Assembly (NCBI GenBank): GCA_034766995.1
Contig: CM068318.1
Location: forward strand, 818,501-882,500
DNA length: 64,000 nt
From: Acanthacorydalis orientalis
Taxonomy: Eukaryota; Arthropoda; Insecta; Megaloptera; Corydalidae
Direction of reading: 5' to 3'
The notes under the pieces are model-generated. The model had not been told where the DNA came from. It saw only the letters and a program-made list of their open reading frames with translations, and made no database searches. The translations under genes and the position numbers were made by a program. This document shows positions 39,956 through 52,941 of the stretch, piece after piece (the first letter of the stretch is position 1; every line of letters starts with the position of its first letter).

Positions 39956-42954
39956 CCAGTTACACAGAACTATTAAAATTGAAATATAAATATTACAAGA
40001 GACACTAATCAAAATTTTAATACTGCTTCAAACTACTATATTCCTTTTATGTACAGTCGAATATATTGAAAAGGATTTTTATTATAAAATTTATTGGATT
40101 CTATTCTAAAAATATCATAAAATGTGTATAGAAGTTATATAAACTGTACAACGATTTTATCATACGGAACAGAACTGTTACTTTTTAATTTCATAATTAA
40201 TAACAGTTTATGCAATAATTTAAACGCATTATTCATGAATCATAAATAGCCGAGTGGATACTTTTTAAATCTTTCAAATAATCGTACAAACCGTGTGTGT
40301 ACGTATTTTGTATTCAAATTCGATAACATTTAAACAGAACTAGAACTAGTCTGTAACAGAACATTAAAATATATCTGAATTCGTTATCGGTAAATCGAAC
40401 AAGAATTTTAATTCGGCACTGGAATATTTTTTCCTTAAACTGTTATGAATCATGAAATAGCGTTTAAATTTTGAATAGAATTTCGACTGAGCGCGATACA
40501 TATTTGACCTTGTTTTATACTAAAAATGAAATTTAATGATCTATGTATTCTATGAACGTACAGAATGATTCTAACATCAAGTAAATAATTCGTGTCGTTT
40601 TTCGAATATTGAAAATGTATCGAGTTTTAACAGAAAACAAACTATTCATTAGTCAGACTTGTGCGTCATTAATCTGACACTTGAATTATTCTACTGGAAC
40701 TCGTTTGATATTTCATTCCTTACACAAAACACAAATTACATTTCAGTACAAGTACTTCATGAAAATGGATGTTTGACTCGAAAATTATCTAGTACACATT
40801 TCTTAAACACTTCCTACATTCCAGTTTTTTTTTTAATTTCAAAAATGTCAATCCTGATTTTAACACATGCGTTATAAAAAATATCCTCTAGACATTTTTG
40901 TAATCTGTTTGTTTGACCGAACTGGATATCAAATATTTATAATTGACATAGAAAAAAATATCGATAGAATCTTAATATCGATCGAGAAACAAATGGAATA
41001 AAACTTATCATTTTTAATTAGACAGTATTTTAAGAATATAGTTTTTTATAAAAAAAGGAACATAATTAATAACAAGCGACTTCTTTCCAGTAAATATGTT
41101 TTAAATCTGTAATTAAATATGCATCTGAGTTAAATTTAAATAATAACAAATAAAAATAGGAAGATACCAATCGTATTCATATATTTAAACACAGGCCTAA
41201 TGTCGAAGAAAGAAAATGGAGTTCGAACACAAACTCTTGCTGGAAAACAGCACCGTGTCTAAGTAAAAACAGATACTTAACGCGTTTATTTGTATATTTT
41301 TTAATTATGCATATTAAATAAAGAACCGGTTTTCTAATAGAATTTTAATAACTACATACATTGCAATCGTACAACTAATCCATATGTTTATATATTTCAC
41401 AGTATTAGAAAGTACAATCGTATCGACTATACATGGAATGGTATTGTAATAATTTTTATTTTAAAATATGTTACGCTGGTTAAAAACATTACTGTAAAAT
41501 GTATGTGTGTGTGTGTATATCGACCTTTTATATAAGATTATCAGTGTTGTTCGAGCGATTCTGGATAAGAAGAAACAGGGATGAAATTGCGATTAAACAC
41601 TAGTTGATTTATTTTATGTTGAAATAAAATCGTGCTTCGAAAGTGGTTCAGATACTTTTGAGATCGAATTGTATGACAAACACTGACAGAGTGTGGTGTT
41701 TGTTTGATTTTATTTCAGTGTACGAGTCGAATAAAACATAAAACATGTAAATGAAAACAGTACAGTTATCGAGAATGGTTGTGAACGATTTATATATAAA
41801 ATAAATATGTGTATAAGAGTAAATGACGTACCAATCACTAATATGTTAAATAATTTATGTATGTATATAGACACCAATTAAATAAGATTATTTCACTGTA
41901 ATGAACGAGTCACTGCACAAATATAATTGATTTTGAAGGCTGCGTCACCAGGATATGAAACGAGTGCACAGAGAGTAAAACTTTTAGAACACTGCAAACT
42001 ATATTGTTCCCTCTTAGTTTATTTATTCAATTCGTACATGTCTTAGAAGATAATTGATGACGATACTCGGCCGAAGATTCGTACAAATTTGTCCCGAATG
42101 ACACTAGAGTGTTTGGTTGTAAAAAGTGGACTGAATCAAATGTATGTTGTTTTTTTTTCTTTCTATGAAAAATATACAGAGATAAAACACTTGTTCCGTT
42201 CGTTAAAAACGCTCTTCGAGTTCCGATTAATTATCGAACTTGTTTTTTTTTTTTTAAGTCACAATTCGTATAGATTTAATTTTATGGCCTGTGCAGATCA
42301 CATTGAGGTGTACCGATGAATTTTTACAGTTCGATGTTTTATGAATGTCCCAATGTGTTCTCTGATGTTACGTTGTGCAGTTCGTGTCAGTACAGCCTCC
42401 CTGTACAATGTTAGTCGCCCGACTGACTGTTCTGTTTCGTTGCCGTCATAGAGGAGCCAACAGAAGAGGCTGTTGATGGTAGCGTAGTGTGGTGGTAGTG
42501 GGAGAGTCGACGACTGCACGAGGTCGTCGACGATGGTGACCGAACTAGCCGAATGCCTCTACACAAAGTTGTCGTGCTGTGCTTTCGGTCTAAACGTTGA
42601 ACGCGATCATGTGGACCGTTTGACTGGTTGTTTTATCGTATGCGGATGCATTTTACTATTGTTTATGTGTGTGTGTACGAATGTGTACACGTTCGGTCAC
42701 AGGTTCGAATACCGTGACGTCGATTCATGTCAAGTTGTAGCACCTGTCGACTCGAATGTTTCCGCGCTGCATTGTTATCGTTTCAAGAGTAATCTATTAT
42801 TAAATGTTATGTGTATTTTGGCTTCACATTTTAATCTACATCGATTCCCCCTACACAAACACCATTGTTTACATTCTATGCTCGAATTCCGGTACCTGTT
42901 TTACACATTCGACTGTTAGAAACACATAATCACGATCTAGAACCATCAATGTTT

Positions 42955-43202
42955 TAAAAATGTTCAATACGAACCACTACTGATAATTTCTGATTATTGT
43001 TTGTACGCATTCCGATACTAGTTTCATTTATTTTCAGAGCGCCGATGTGCACAAAAATCTACGTTCTGTCTCCTACTAGATATTTGATACGCACGAATAA
43101 CAATCAAACTTTGTTTATAATGATTCATTGAACATCTCTATACATTTTTGTGATTTGTGGCTTGAAAATTTTGTGAATGTGAATTCAGTCACAGTATCAG
43201 AA
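42955..43202. repeat. Foldback-family repeat with both arms (first of a cluster)
   Basis: The first arm has AAAAATGTTCAATACGAACC and GTTTGTACGCATTCCGATAC. The second has GATACGCACGAATAACAATC, ATAATGATTCATTGAACATC, TTGTGATTTGTGGCTTGAAA and the outer end GTGAATTCAGTCACAGTATC. Confidence 0.6.
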
Positions 43203-43261
43203 CTTATTAAAATTTATTAAACAGTCCTGTGTACATGAATGAATCCTTCTCCTTTCATAGT

Positions 43262-43370
43262 TTCCTTTATCAAAATATTTAATGATTAATTATTGTTTAT
43301 ACGCGATGGAATGTTGTTAGAACAAATTATGCCGTTGCCATCGAAGTATACACTGGTTTATTAGAGATAA
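43262..43370 (+). repeat. Foldback-family repeat, forward arm in cluster
   Basis: TTTATCAAAATATTTAATGA, TTATTGTTTATACGCGATGG, then GCCGTTGCCATCGAAGTATA, the start of a return arm. Confidence 0.45.
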
Positions 43371-43435
43371 GCAGAATATTTTCATGAAAAGATTTCTATA
43401 ATTTATAAAATGAAATAATGTACAATAAAGTCTTT

Positions 43436-43685
43436 TCATAAATAAATATTTTCTAGTCAAAAATATCTAATAAATCATTCTAGATTTTACTTATCCGTAT
43501 TCAAATAGCGATTCTGTCGTGTCAAGAGTGCCAGTGTATTGAAAAATCTCACTATTTAGAATTAAATACGTTAAATTTTTCAGTAACTTGACGCTGTGAA
43601 AATGATGTCATCGTCATTGAAATACACACAATCAACAATCGAAATTGATTAATAATAATTTGTTAAACAATTTTGAACAATTGAG
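43436..43685. repeat. Foldback-family repeat, the clearest palindrome
   Basis: First arm: GTCAAAAATATCTAATAAAT, TTATCCGTATTCAAATAGCG, TGTCAAGAGTGCCAGTGTAT and TGAAAAATCT. The second arm mirrors it: AAATTTTTCAGTAACTTGAC, GATGTCATCGTCATTGAAAT and TTAATAATAATTTGTTAAAC. Centre near 43562. The mirrored inner TGAAAAATCT block shows that the inversion includes the whole arm. Confidence 0.65.
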
Positions 43686-43721
43686 ATGGAAACAGAAATC
43701 ATTTAGAAAAATATAAAGTTG

Positions 43722-43835
43722 TTTTACATAAATGAATTTTTCATTCGTCACGAATTAAAGACATCTTCGTGATCAAGAACGTTCAATAAGTGATTACTGA
43801 TCATTTTTGATAGTTTTTATGCAGACATTTTATTA
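43722..43835 (+). repeat. Foldback-family repeat, forward arm in cluster
   Basis: TTTTACATAAATGAATTTTTC, then CATCTTCGTGATCAAGAACG and TTCAATAAGTGATTACTGAT, then GTTTTTATGCAGAC. Confidence 0.5.
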
Positions 43836-44574
43836 TTATTATTTTATATAAAACATTGTATCTTTTGAACTTTAAGGTGTATTCGCATGTTAAGTAAAGC
43901 GAAAAATAAGATTATATTATTTGTGTACAAGGCGATCAATAAACTCATAGTATAGATTTTTTCTCGTATTGTTTTAAACATGTTTCAGTTTCCCTAGTTA
44001 TCTAAAGTGATTAATGAGTGAAAAATATGTTGAGAAAATTGTGATTTAAATTAATTGTGCATCTCTCAAATATATTATTCGATAAAATAGATTTATTACT
44101 TACATACCTATAAATATATTTTATTTTTATTTATTTTTACTTAAGCAGTTTTTATTTCAAGATATCAATTGATAAAAATAATCACAGTTGTTTTTATAAT
44201 CATCTACTTAACGAAAACATCTAAGGATGAAAAAGTGTACAAGACAACAAATATATATTCATGATTAACATGTTTTTATTTTATCGGACGATTCTCTAAT
44301 TTCATTTTATAAATAATCATGTATTATCTACTCTATATTACTCATGGAATTAATTTACTAAGTAGACAAAAGTAAGATTTGAAATAGTTTTAACATTTCG
44401 GTTTTGTGAAAAGAACCTTAATACCCACTTTTATCTCTTTCTTAAACAAACGAAAATTCTACTTTAATGAATGCACTTCCATTAGTTTAAAATCATATTT
44501 ATTTTATACCGGAATTCAATAGAATTGAATGGAGAAATTAATGAAGATTTGGTATTTCTCTATATCGATTTTCC

Positions 44575-44611
44575 TTATATATATATATATACATGTGTGT
44601 GTGTGTGTGTG
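44575..44611. repeat. (TA)n-(TG)n compound
   Basis: About 17 bp TA, CA, then nine TG units. Confidence 0.85.
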
Positions 44612-44836
44612 AATATAGAGAAAGAGAATTAAATGTGAAGGAAATTTCAAATCGTTAAAATATCACCAACTGGCTAGAGCGATGGAACAGGAATGTTTCA
44701 CGCTTGAATGAAAGGAACTAATTTAGTGCTGGCTAAGACTGAAGTAGGAAACTATGAGAAACTTTATTCAAGACTATCAGTCAAGTGGACAAGAAGTTTA
44801 ACTTAACTCTAAAGGAACACTTTTCAATAGAGTGTA

Positions 44837-44840
<4 letters not shown>

Positions 44841-44892
<52 letters not shown>
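44841..44892. repeat. (TA)n
   Basis: Pure 52 bp array. Confidence 0.93.
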
Positions 44893-44896
<4 letters not shown>

Positions 44897-45060
44897 TCAT
44901 AAAAGTTTACATAAATGAATCATCTTTCAATTTTCAAATAAATAATAGTTTCAATAATTAATGTTTCACATACGCATAATTAAAACATACACAAATTTCG
45001 ATTTTTCTTTTCTGCAGATGTTTGTTTCTTTTTTAATTTTATTAATTTAGATTTTTGTGT

Positions 45061-45147
<87 letters not shown>
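45061..45147. repeat. (TA)n with regular interruptions
   Basis: 87 bp array with a C at 45089 and 45119, exactly 30 bases apart, so the array itself was built partly by a 30 bp block duplication. Confidence 0.93.
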
Positions 45148-45151
<4 letters not shown>

Positions 45152-46910
45152 AGATGTCATGAAATATACAAAATATATTTTTTTATTTCTACTAAAAATT
45201 TTAAAAAATTACATTCAATCAGAGCAGAACAAATCTGCCATAAATATAATTTATTTATAAAGTCTAACAGTTCTGTACAAAATTCAATACCGAAATCCTT
45301 TTTGCATTGTTTAAAAACATATCTCGTTTTAATATCATTATTTTTAATTTTCTTTTATGTAAAACGTTATTCGAATCGATTTCGTTTTTTATTTCATATT
45401 TCATTTATCAGTGTTTTTAATTCATTCCATTGAATGAACAGTGTGTTCATACATTTTTTATAAACTTTTTATTCGACGAACATGTTTATTAAGTTTTAGA
45501 TAAATTATGAGCAAGTCAGTAAGGACTGTGTATCTATACATTTGTACCTTTTAGGTGAAACACAGCCCGTTCTCTAAAAATAGAATATATTTTTCAGTTA
45601 TATGTATTTATGATTTGTCTACTGATCTTTGTATCGTCCGATGTTTATATTCGATTGATAAAGTAATCACATTTTCTAATTTTTAACTGATTTTCAGTCG
45701 ATTGGCCTCATATCTCTCGGATGTGAATTTCTAGAGAGTGCGTACACTATGTATTTGTACACAGAATGTGATAATATCTTTTTTCTAGTGTGTGGAATAA
45801 TGAGTGAGTCGCTACAACCTCTCGGTGTGTTATTAATTCGTCATTTTCAATATTAAATGAATCGTTCCGAACCAGAAACAACATAACAACACCGCACAGA
45901 TACGATCAGAAAATAAATTAACGTGCGTTAACGAATCGATCTCGTCGACCATTCAAACGAACAGTATGGAAATTAAATCAAACATACAATCAATACTATT
46001 ATCGTCGGCCGTGTTCCCGGCGCGTAGTTCGGCGATGGAAAAATGATTTCGTGCATACATTTATAAGTCGCTTATTATGATCTTTAACTCGATAGAGAAT
46101 TATTATTCGGTCTGATGAGGATATAAGTGTGAGAGAGCACTGACATGTTCGGAATTTAAATGCGTGAAATTTGAATTATCTGACGTTCGCGTACGCGCAC
46201 CACTATGTTGTTCCGGCGCGCGATAAAACGAGTCAAAAGTCGTGGAATTGATGCCGCACGATTAACTTGAAATTTATGGTGTACGGTGTTCCCGTTTTAT
46301 CTCGATGCGGCAGAGCGACTTATCCGCGAAACGTCTTCAGTGGCATTTCGAACAGAATTCTGTTAATTATTCGACAATTCCTAAATTTTGCACGTGGGTC
46401 CGATCGGTTCACTCCCGCCATCACATCCATCTATCAATCTATGTATTTGTCAAAATCATTTGCGGTTCTTGTCTATATTTATTTAGAAATCGAATTATCT
46501 TTGATTTACTTAACATTTTTGATAAAAAAAGTGTTTTTTTTTAATAAAACAGTAATTATTTTATAGAAATCAAAGTTTGTATAATTTTTTCTAAATTTAA
46601 CACTAAAGTTTTTCGATCATTTCGTTCGAGACATCCAGTCTGAGATACAATGGTCGATAACAATGTTTTCGTTTTAGAATTGGATCCCATACGTTTTTAA
46701 TAATGATTTTATTCTAATAACAATCTCATTAGACTCAAATAATCGTTCTCTTTCAAGTTAAAATTACAGCCTCTAATTTTCTTGTCACAAAGGTTAGTCT
46801 CGATGAGCTTTTCTAATAAATTTAGTAAAACACCTTTCCTATAATCGATGGATCAATAATTATCTATTATTAGAATTTTTAACAAATACATAATTAAAAT
46901 AATTAAAGTT

Positions 46911-46916
<6 letters not shown>

Positions 46917-46974
<58 letters not shown>
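46917..46974. repeat. (TA)n
   Basis: Pure 58 bp array. Confidence 0.93.
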
Positions 46975-46980
<6 letters not shown>

Positions 46981-47433
46981 CTATATAGAGAATATTAATT
47001 AAATTTCTACTTTGACTCACTAGTACTGACACTATTTAAATGATTAAGAAGAAGAGTTGAAATTTAATTTGTTTCATACCCACGTACCTGGATTTTAAGT
47101 TATATTTCTTGTCCTTGAGATGACTATTTGTTCCTTTTCTTTCACTACCGATTTCATCTTTCGACATATTCGGATGGATACACAGGGGTATTCGCCTGAA
47201 AGTGTCTAAAGACTAAACCGGTAGAAACAGAAAAGTTTATGAACTCAATCTGAAGTTGAATATAATAAACAGCAAGTAATTTGATTAATATAGTTGTTCG
47301 GGCATGAATTTAAATCATTTTTTACTGAATAGAACAGTTTTTATTCAAATAATGCAATAACACATCATTGGAAAACACTAAACAGGAAATATCTATCTAG
47401 AAGTGGATTGTCAGAGCTTGAAGAAAATATTTA

Positions 47434-47468
<35 letters not shown>

Positions 47469-47984
47469 ACATATTCAAGAACAATCGTGTATGTTTAATT
47501 AATTTACAGCTAACCAAATTAATGGAAAAAGGGTAATTATCCCGTATGTCTTGGCCATTTCGCATAAAAGCACATTAATTACAATGTTATTTGCAAGCGG
47601 AGTTCAAAAAAAGACAGAATATTCATTTTAAAACGGCATTAATCGACACTCATCGTCGATTTATAGACGACGATAAAGTCTTATAAAAGTAATTTAGTGG
47701 CATAATAAATTACACGATATTATTTTCACGCGTGTGATAAAATTAGCCGATAAAATATCTATTATAATAATTTTCAAGTTTCGTCTACGCTTAAAACGAT
47801 CACAGTGCTTAATTAGACATTATGTTTTATTCGTCGAATGGAATACTAATTACTTGTTGGTCGAACGGTTATTTATTTCCTCTACATGTTTTTTAAAACG
47901 CATATCTGCGATTACTTTACGGTAATTCAGCTGTAACATCGTTGTTGACGGTTCTAAATTCGAGTACTGTATTCAAACAAAAAT

Positions 47985-48590
47985 AATTGTAAGATTTTTT
48001 CTCTGTAATTAAATCTGAATGATTTCTGAACAACGATTCGTAATTTAAATTTGAACAGATTTTTGTAAAAAAACAGGTGAAAAAATGAATCCGGTCCCTT
48101 TGAATTGAATCAATCACAACTCTGTTTTAAAATGAAATATTTTCTCATCGGTCTAGGATTTTCAAGTGACAACCTTAGAAATTAAAAACACTGCATATTT
48201 TTGCCAATCGATTGACATAATCTCATAAGACAGTTGTGGACACGATGGCGTCCATATTAGGCATTGCATACTTTTCACATTCCAGTTAAATAAAGTGATG
48301 CCGAAGCCGCAGTAATGATTTGATCAGCTTTTCTCGAATTTGAGTGATGAATTTAGAGCGATTGTAGGATTTTTTTCTCTGCAATTGAATCTGAACGATT
48401 TCTGAACGACGATTTTTAATTTAAATTTGAAAAGATTTGGGAAGAAATCACGTGTAAAAATTAATTCTGTGTGTTTAAATTGAAGTATTTTCTCATCGTT
48501 TTAGGATTTTCGAGCGACGCCCTTAACATTTAAAGACACTACATATCTTTACCAATCGATTGGCATAAACTCACATTCTAGTTGAATAAA
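47985..48590. repeat. Tandem duplication of about 380 bp
   Basis: Unit 1 (about 47985-48365) and the start of unit 2 (48366 onward) share the same order: a flank starting ATTGTA(A/G)GATTTTTT, then CTCTGTAATTAAATCTGAA or a close variant, then the family A left TIR and internal sequence. The shared flank shows that host DNA plus the element's 5' half was duplicated, not that two elements inserted side by side. Divergence between units is moderate, so the event is not recent. Confidence 0.7.
48073..48365 (+). mobile_element. Family A mariner derivative, 5' half only
   Basis: The left TIR (AGGTGAAAAAATGAATCCGG, from about 48075) and about 270 bp of family A internal sequence are present. The copy then breaks off after GATCAGCTTTTC and is followed directly by a second copy of its own upstream flank. 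This break is the junction of the tandem duplication described separately. Confidence 0.65.
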
Positions 48591-48838
48591 ATGCTGCCGG
48601 AGTCAATGGAACTGTTATTCAGCTTTCGAGGAAATGTGTTGTGACGAATAAAAAATACTAAAACAGTGGAAGAGATCCGAAAATGTATTGACGATTTTAT
48701 CGACTCAAAGTCTCCATATTTTTTCGACGAGGGATTCGTCAGCTACCCGACAGACGGAGCAAAGTTATACAAAGTAATGGATGATATTTTGAAGATCTAA
48801 ATGCATTCCATTTTTCCGTAAATTAATTTCTACACTTG
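48449..48838 (+). mobile_element. Family A mariner derivative, near-complete copy after the duplication
   Basis: The left TIR begins near 48449 (CACGTGTAAAAATTAATTCT). Internal sequence follows the reference copy through an FIDSKSPYFFDEGFVSYPTD-like frame-shifted C-terminal block around 48690-48790. The right end is shortened: the GGCGCACCGAATT part is missing and it closes with TTCTACACTTGA. Confidence 0.65.
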
Positions 48839-49244
48839 ATACAATAGATTTTATTTCATCGCTCAATTAGTTTTAGACGTACTCTTTGAATTTCGCGTTT
48901 ATTATTTATTATGAAACACCGTTAAGATCACAACTTGTTAAGCGTTCAAGATAATCGTTTCCTTAATGAGACCCGACATATCTCACTGGCTTGATTTAGA
49001 ATTTGTAACACGATTAGTTAATAAGTTAACGTGTTAGCTGCTCGACTAGTCGTATCGATCATTTAGATTTTGTACGCTGCAACTATCGTACACTTTCTAT
49101 AATTATCAATTAATATTAATCAAACTTACATACGACATTAGATAGTCGAGAATATCGCAAAAAATTAGCGTTCAGAATGGAATAGAATAAAATTTAAGAT
49201 TTTAACTGTTCAATACACTTTTTAAAGAGCACAACGAAAATACA

Positions 49245-49400
49245 TTAAGTGTACAAATCGATTCGGTGCGTTTTTTTCAATAGAAAAATCGAATACATTT
49301 CAATCTTGAAAATATCCTCCATTATTTCTTATAACTTTACACGATCTGTCGGGTAACTTGAGACCGTGGATCCCTCGCATCGATCATCGTAAGAGAATAT
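49245..49400 (-). mobile_element. Family A mariner derivative, 3' end fragment
   Basis: The end TTAAGTGTACAAATCGATTC at 49245 matches the family A 3' TIR. Going inward on the minus strand, a GGTGCG run is followed by coding remnant with LPDR and an NNGGYFQD-like tail. Homology fades near 49400. The base pair next to the TIR is CA rather than TA, so the target site is mutated or the end is eroded. Confidence 0.55.
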
Positions 49401-50398
49401 TGACCGCATGCACGTTGAGAACACGACATTCACAGAGAACGAAACGAAACATTCTCGTGTACATTTCCGTACAGTTTTCTGTATAGAAATCAGAAGACGA
49501 TTCGTTCAGGATGTCGAACGCAAGCACGAACTTCTTCACTGTTGTGAACTCGATCTCATCATTTATATCAATCGACTGTTCGCTAACGCATTAAATTATT
49601 ACCTTATCGTCGCGTTCAATATATTTTCAATCAATTCAATGATACAACAAATTTGATATCGCGATAAGGTTGCCAATAGTTATGGTAATTTTAGAGGTAG
49701 TAACGACGGTGCAGTATCGCTGTTCATATCCGTACAGTCGGTACGCCTTTCAACGTCGGTAAATTGGTAAAAGAGATAACACGTTAGCGTTTTGTTCGTA
49801 TCGCCGCTCTAGAAGACAAGAACAGTGTCAAAACACAGTGGCACTCGTAACTGGCAAGTAGATGTAAGAAAGCAGGGAGCATGTCGGGCTTACAGGGCGA
49901 AGAGAAAAAAAAACCTATATCTCCGATACACGAAGTGTTACAGTACATAGTACACTGTAGACTCGATATATTGATAAAGGATATTGTTTCGTCGACATGA
50001 AGTCCTGTGAGGAAGGAAGCGTGTCGGGTGTGTTTATTTTTTTTTTTTAAAAAAAAAAGAGAAGGAAACAGTCCTTGTAGTGCACGCCGATAGAGATGTA
50101 CGGTACGTACAGTGCACGAGAGGATCGAGTGTGAGCGCACACGACACAATGTTCCCGTGTAGTTTAATACGGTTTAGTTTGTATTTGTTCGTAACTTTCA
50201 TATAAGATCGCAGGAAGTTTCCAGAGTTGAAAATAATGGAAATATTGGGTCGTGTTATATACTATGTTGAATAATAAATGAAATTTCAACGGCGTAAAAG
50301 TCTGCAGGATGAAAGAAAATGCAATAAGTGTATAAATTTATTTAATAAATGTGTATTACGTTTTATTAAATGAACGTTTTCTCTTTCACACCGGATCT

Positions 50399-50433
50399 GG
50401 TGTGTGTGTGTGTGTGTGTGTGCGTGTGTGTGT
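50399..50433. repeat. (TG)n
   Basis: 35 bp with one CG step. Confidence 0.9.
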
Positions 50434-50637
50434 ATTTACACAATGCGTCTTAATGTTCGAATGTAAAAATAGAGATGAAACTTTTAATTTACTATATCGT
50501 TTCGTACGCTGATACACCGATTTATATCTTAACCGGTTTTTATTTGAAGCAGAAAAAAATATTAGATTGTTTTTGTTCAGACTACAACACTGTTATTATC
50601 AAAATTCATCATTATATATTTCCATAGATTAAATATT

Positions 50638-50788
50638 TTTTCATCTCACCAACCACACACACAAAACTGTTTGTTTTAACAAAAATATTCAATAAATCAC
50701 TTTTGATTGCTGCTATGCACATTTTTACGACAATATCATCATCCTAAAACGCTCAAAGTACGGAAGGACATCTGAAAGCACTTATTTT
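50638..50788 (+). repeat. Foldback-family repeat, forward arm
   Basis: TTTTCATCTCACCAACCACA, AAAAATATTCAATAAATCAC, TGATTGCTGCTATGCACATT, ACGACAATATCATCATCCTA and CTCAAAGTACGGAAGGACAT follow the long-arm order. Confidence 0.55.
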
Positions 50789-52239
50789 TTTGTGAGTCAA
50801 TGACAAATTTCATCAGTGAGAAAATCAGAAACGAATCATTCAAGATGTCATACCCAAACATGAACTCTTTTGTGTTTAATCTCAACATTTTAAATAAAAT
50901 AAGAATTTTCTCAAATATAATTGCCACAAAACTCAAAAATGAATAACACCATCATCATGCATGTGTTGTACCATTTCATCGAAATGAGACCAGGCCTTGT
51001 GTTTGGGAAAAAATATTTCCTATTTTTTCAATCTCTTTTCAAGTGTAACAGCATTGAATCATTAAAAATTAGTCAGTATAATTTAATATCCTTAACATCT
51101 ACAAATTATTTCCCAGTAAAATAATTTTAATAAGTTATAATCGCCTCTTTTTATACCTGAGATCGTTTCTGTATTATCCTAACGGTCTTCATCCTGATGA
51201 ATCATATGAGTATTTACCTGTTCTGACTATTTTCGGTTCTTGAGTCTTCTTTGGATTTAACTAAAATATTTGAATTAGAATTTCATTTACAGTTTTTTTT
51301 TCAAATTAGATAATTTATTTATTCCAATTGGGGTGGATCTTCACAGAGAATTTCTTGAGGTGAAAAATGTTCATTAATCGATCATAAATCAATGTACTAT
51401 AAAATAGAGAATAATTTTGTATAATTATCGATGCTAGTACTCTTCTTTGTTAAATATAAACAAGTAAATAAGTTCATGTTTCATTTACTTAGTGTCAATT
51501 TCAATTAATGTAACCACACAACACATCCTATTCAATTACATTACAAGTATGTTTGATTTCAGTTCAGTTCCAGTTTTTTGATATGTATTTGTATAAAGTA
51601 TACTCGTTTTTAAACTGTCCGGCGTTTCAAAAACCGTGCATAAGTGTACCGATCTATCAGAGAGTATCAAGCGCATACGTTTTATCCACGAGACATGAAC
51701 TAAACAGATTAAACGAATATAACAAATTAATTCATAAATAATTAAAGAGCGAGCCCGTTCATCTTCATACAGTTACAAACGAACGGACATAATTTTTAAT
51801 TTTATTATCGTGCAAAAAGCACTAGGCGTATGTAAATAACGTTAAAATCCAGACATTGTCGGCGTGTTACGTGCTAGGTCTGATGGTTTGTGTTCTCCGA
51901 ACTCGGACAGATTAATTAGGTCGCATTAATTATCAATTAGAACATTGGTCATGGTGGACGTTATAATTTATAGCCATATAACTGTACTAACGTCGGTTTG
52001 TGGCAGCACACAAATTCCCTGTCTATGATCTGCAAACATCTGCACTATATTGCACACATCGGAAAAGTGCTCGTTTTCAAATATGTGGGAAAAAAAGGCT
52101 CTCGCAGATTCGTTCCGTCGTGCACGGTACAAATTAAATATTTATATCGATTTTTTTCTATTCGATTGTTCAGTCTATGTGTATTGGATTTCTGTCCGTG
52201 GATAATCAACTTATATTTTCATTTATCAAATCACTTACG

Positions 52240-52470
52240 GGTAAAAAATAATTCTGTGGTTTTATGTGGATTTTTCTGTACTTTTTATGACGATGGCATT
52301 GTCATAAACAGAAATCAATAACCGTTGATTGATCATTTTTGATCAGAAATCATTTTTATGATTTGTGGAGTGAAGAAATGAATAAATTTAATGAATAAAT
52401 AATTATAAATAATTAAAATTAAATGAATAAATTTAAAAATGAATTTTGACTACAGTGTCAGAACCGTATT
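52240..52470 (-). repeat. Foldback-family repeat, reverse arm with inner block
   Basis: Begins with the inner block TGGATTTTTCTGTACTTTTT and GACGATGGCATTGTCAT, then TGATTGATCATTTTTGATCA, ATGATTTGTGGAGTGAAGAA, a local AATGAATAAATTTAA duplication, and the outer end CTACAGTGTCAGAACCG. Confidence 0.6.
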
Positions 52471-52614
52471 TTCGAAATAGTTCTATTATAAATGAGTATA
52501 AGATGAGTGTTTACATAAAGATTTTTAATAGGGAAGAACAAATAATTCACCATAAAAATATGTATAGTTTTTTTTGGAGCCTTTCTCTCTCTATTTATCT
52601 TTTAATCTCTAATG

Positions 52615-52941
52615 TATGAGTTTAAGAAGGGGTGGTAAAGCAGCAGAGATTTATCGTAAACTAAACAATGCTTTTGGTGTGGGTACTGCTAAGGAACGTA
52701 TGGTTGGTTCCAAAAAATTCGTACTGAGAACGAAAACTTTGAGGATGAAGAAGGTCGCAGGTGTCCTTCTTCAATTCATAACGACCAACTGAAGGCGTTA
52801 GTTGAATCAGAATCACGCACGACAATTCGAGAGCTTGCACAAAAATTAGCCGCTAGTCATCGTAACAGTTCAGGACCACAAATGGAAAAATTTATATAAA
52901 TTTGAAGGTCATAAACCGCAATTATTTTTCTACTAATCTAA

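Larger units (their letters stand above)
35262..47984. other. No gene recognised
   Basis: Long AT-rich span with the 36690 duplication, the foldback cluster and microsatellites. Balanced islets at 42060-42920 and 45800-46400 contain open frames, but none shows a domain or bounded splice sites. Confidence 0.45.

Noticed and set aside
42690..42735. tRNA-like T-arm motif GGTTCGAATACC
   Set aside because: No matching acceptor stem, D-arm or anticodon arm can be drawn around it.
42533..42919. 128-residue plus-strand frame in a balanced-composition islet
   Set aside because: It has a hydrophobic stretch, but no recognised family, no bounded splice sites, and a low-complexity Cys/His-rich second half. 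Chance cannot be excluded.
49784..50149. 121-residue minus-strand frame
   Set aside because: Contains a T/A homopolymer junction (Lys-rich run) and no domain. The flanks also lack exon signals.
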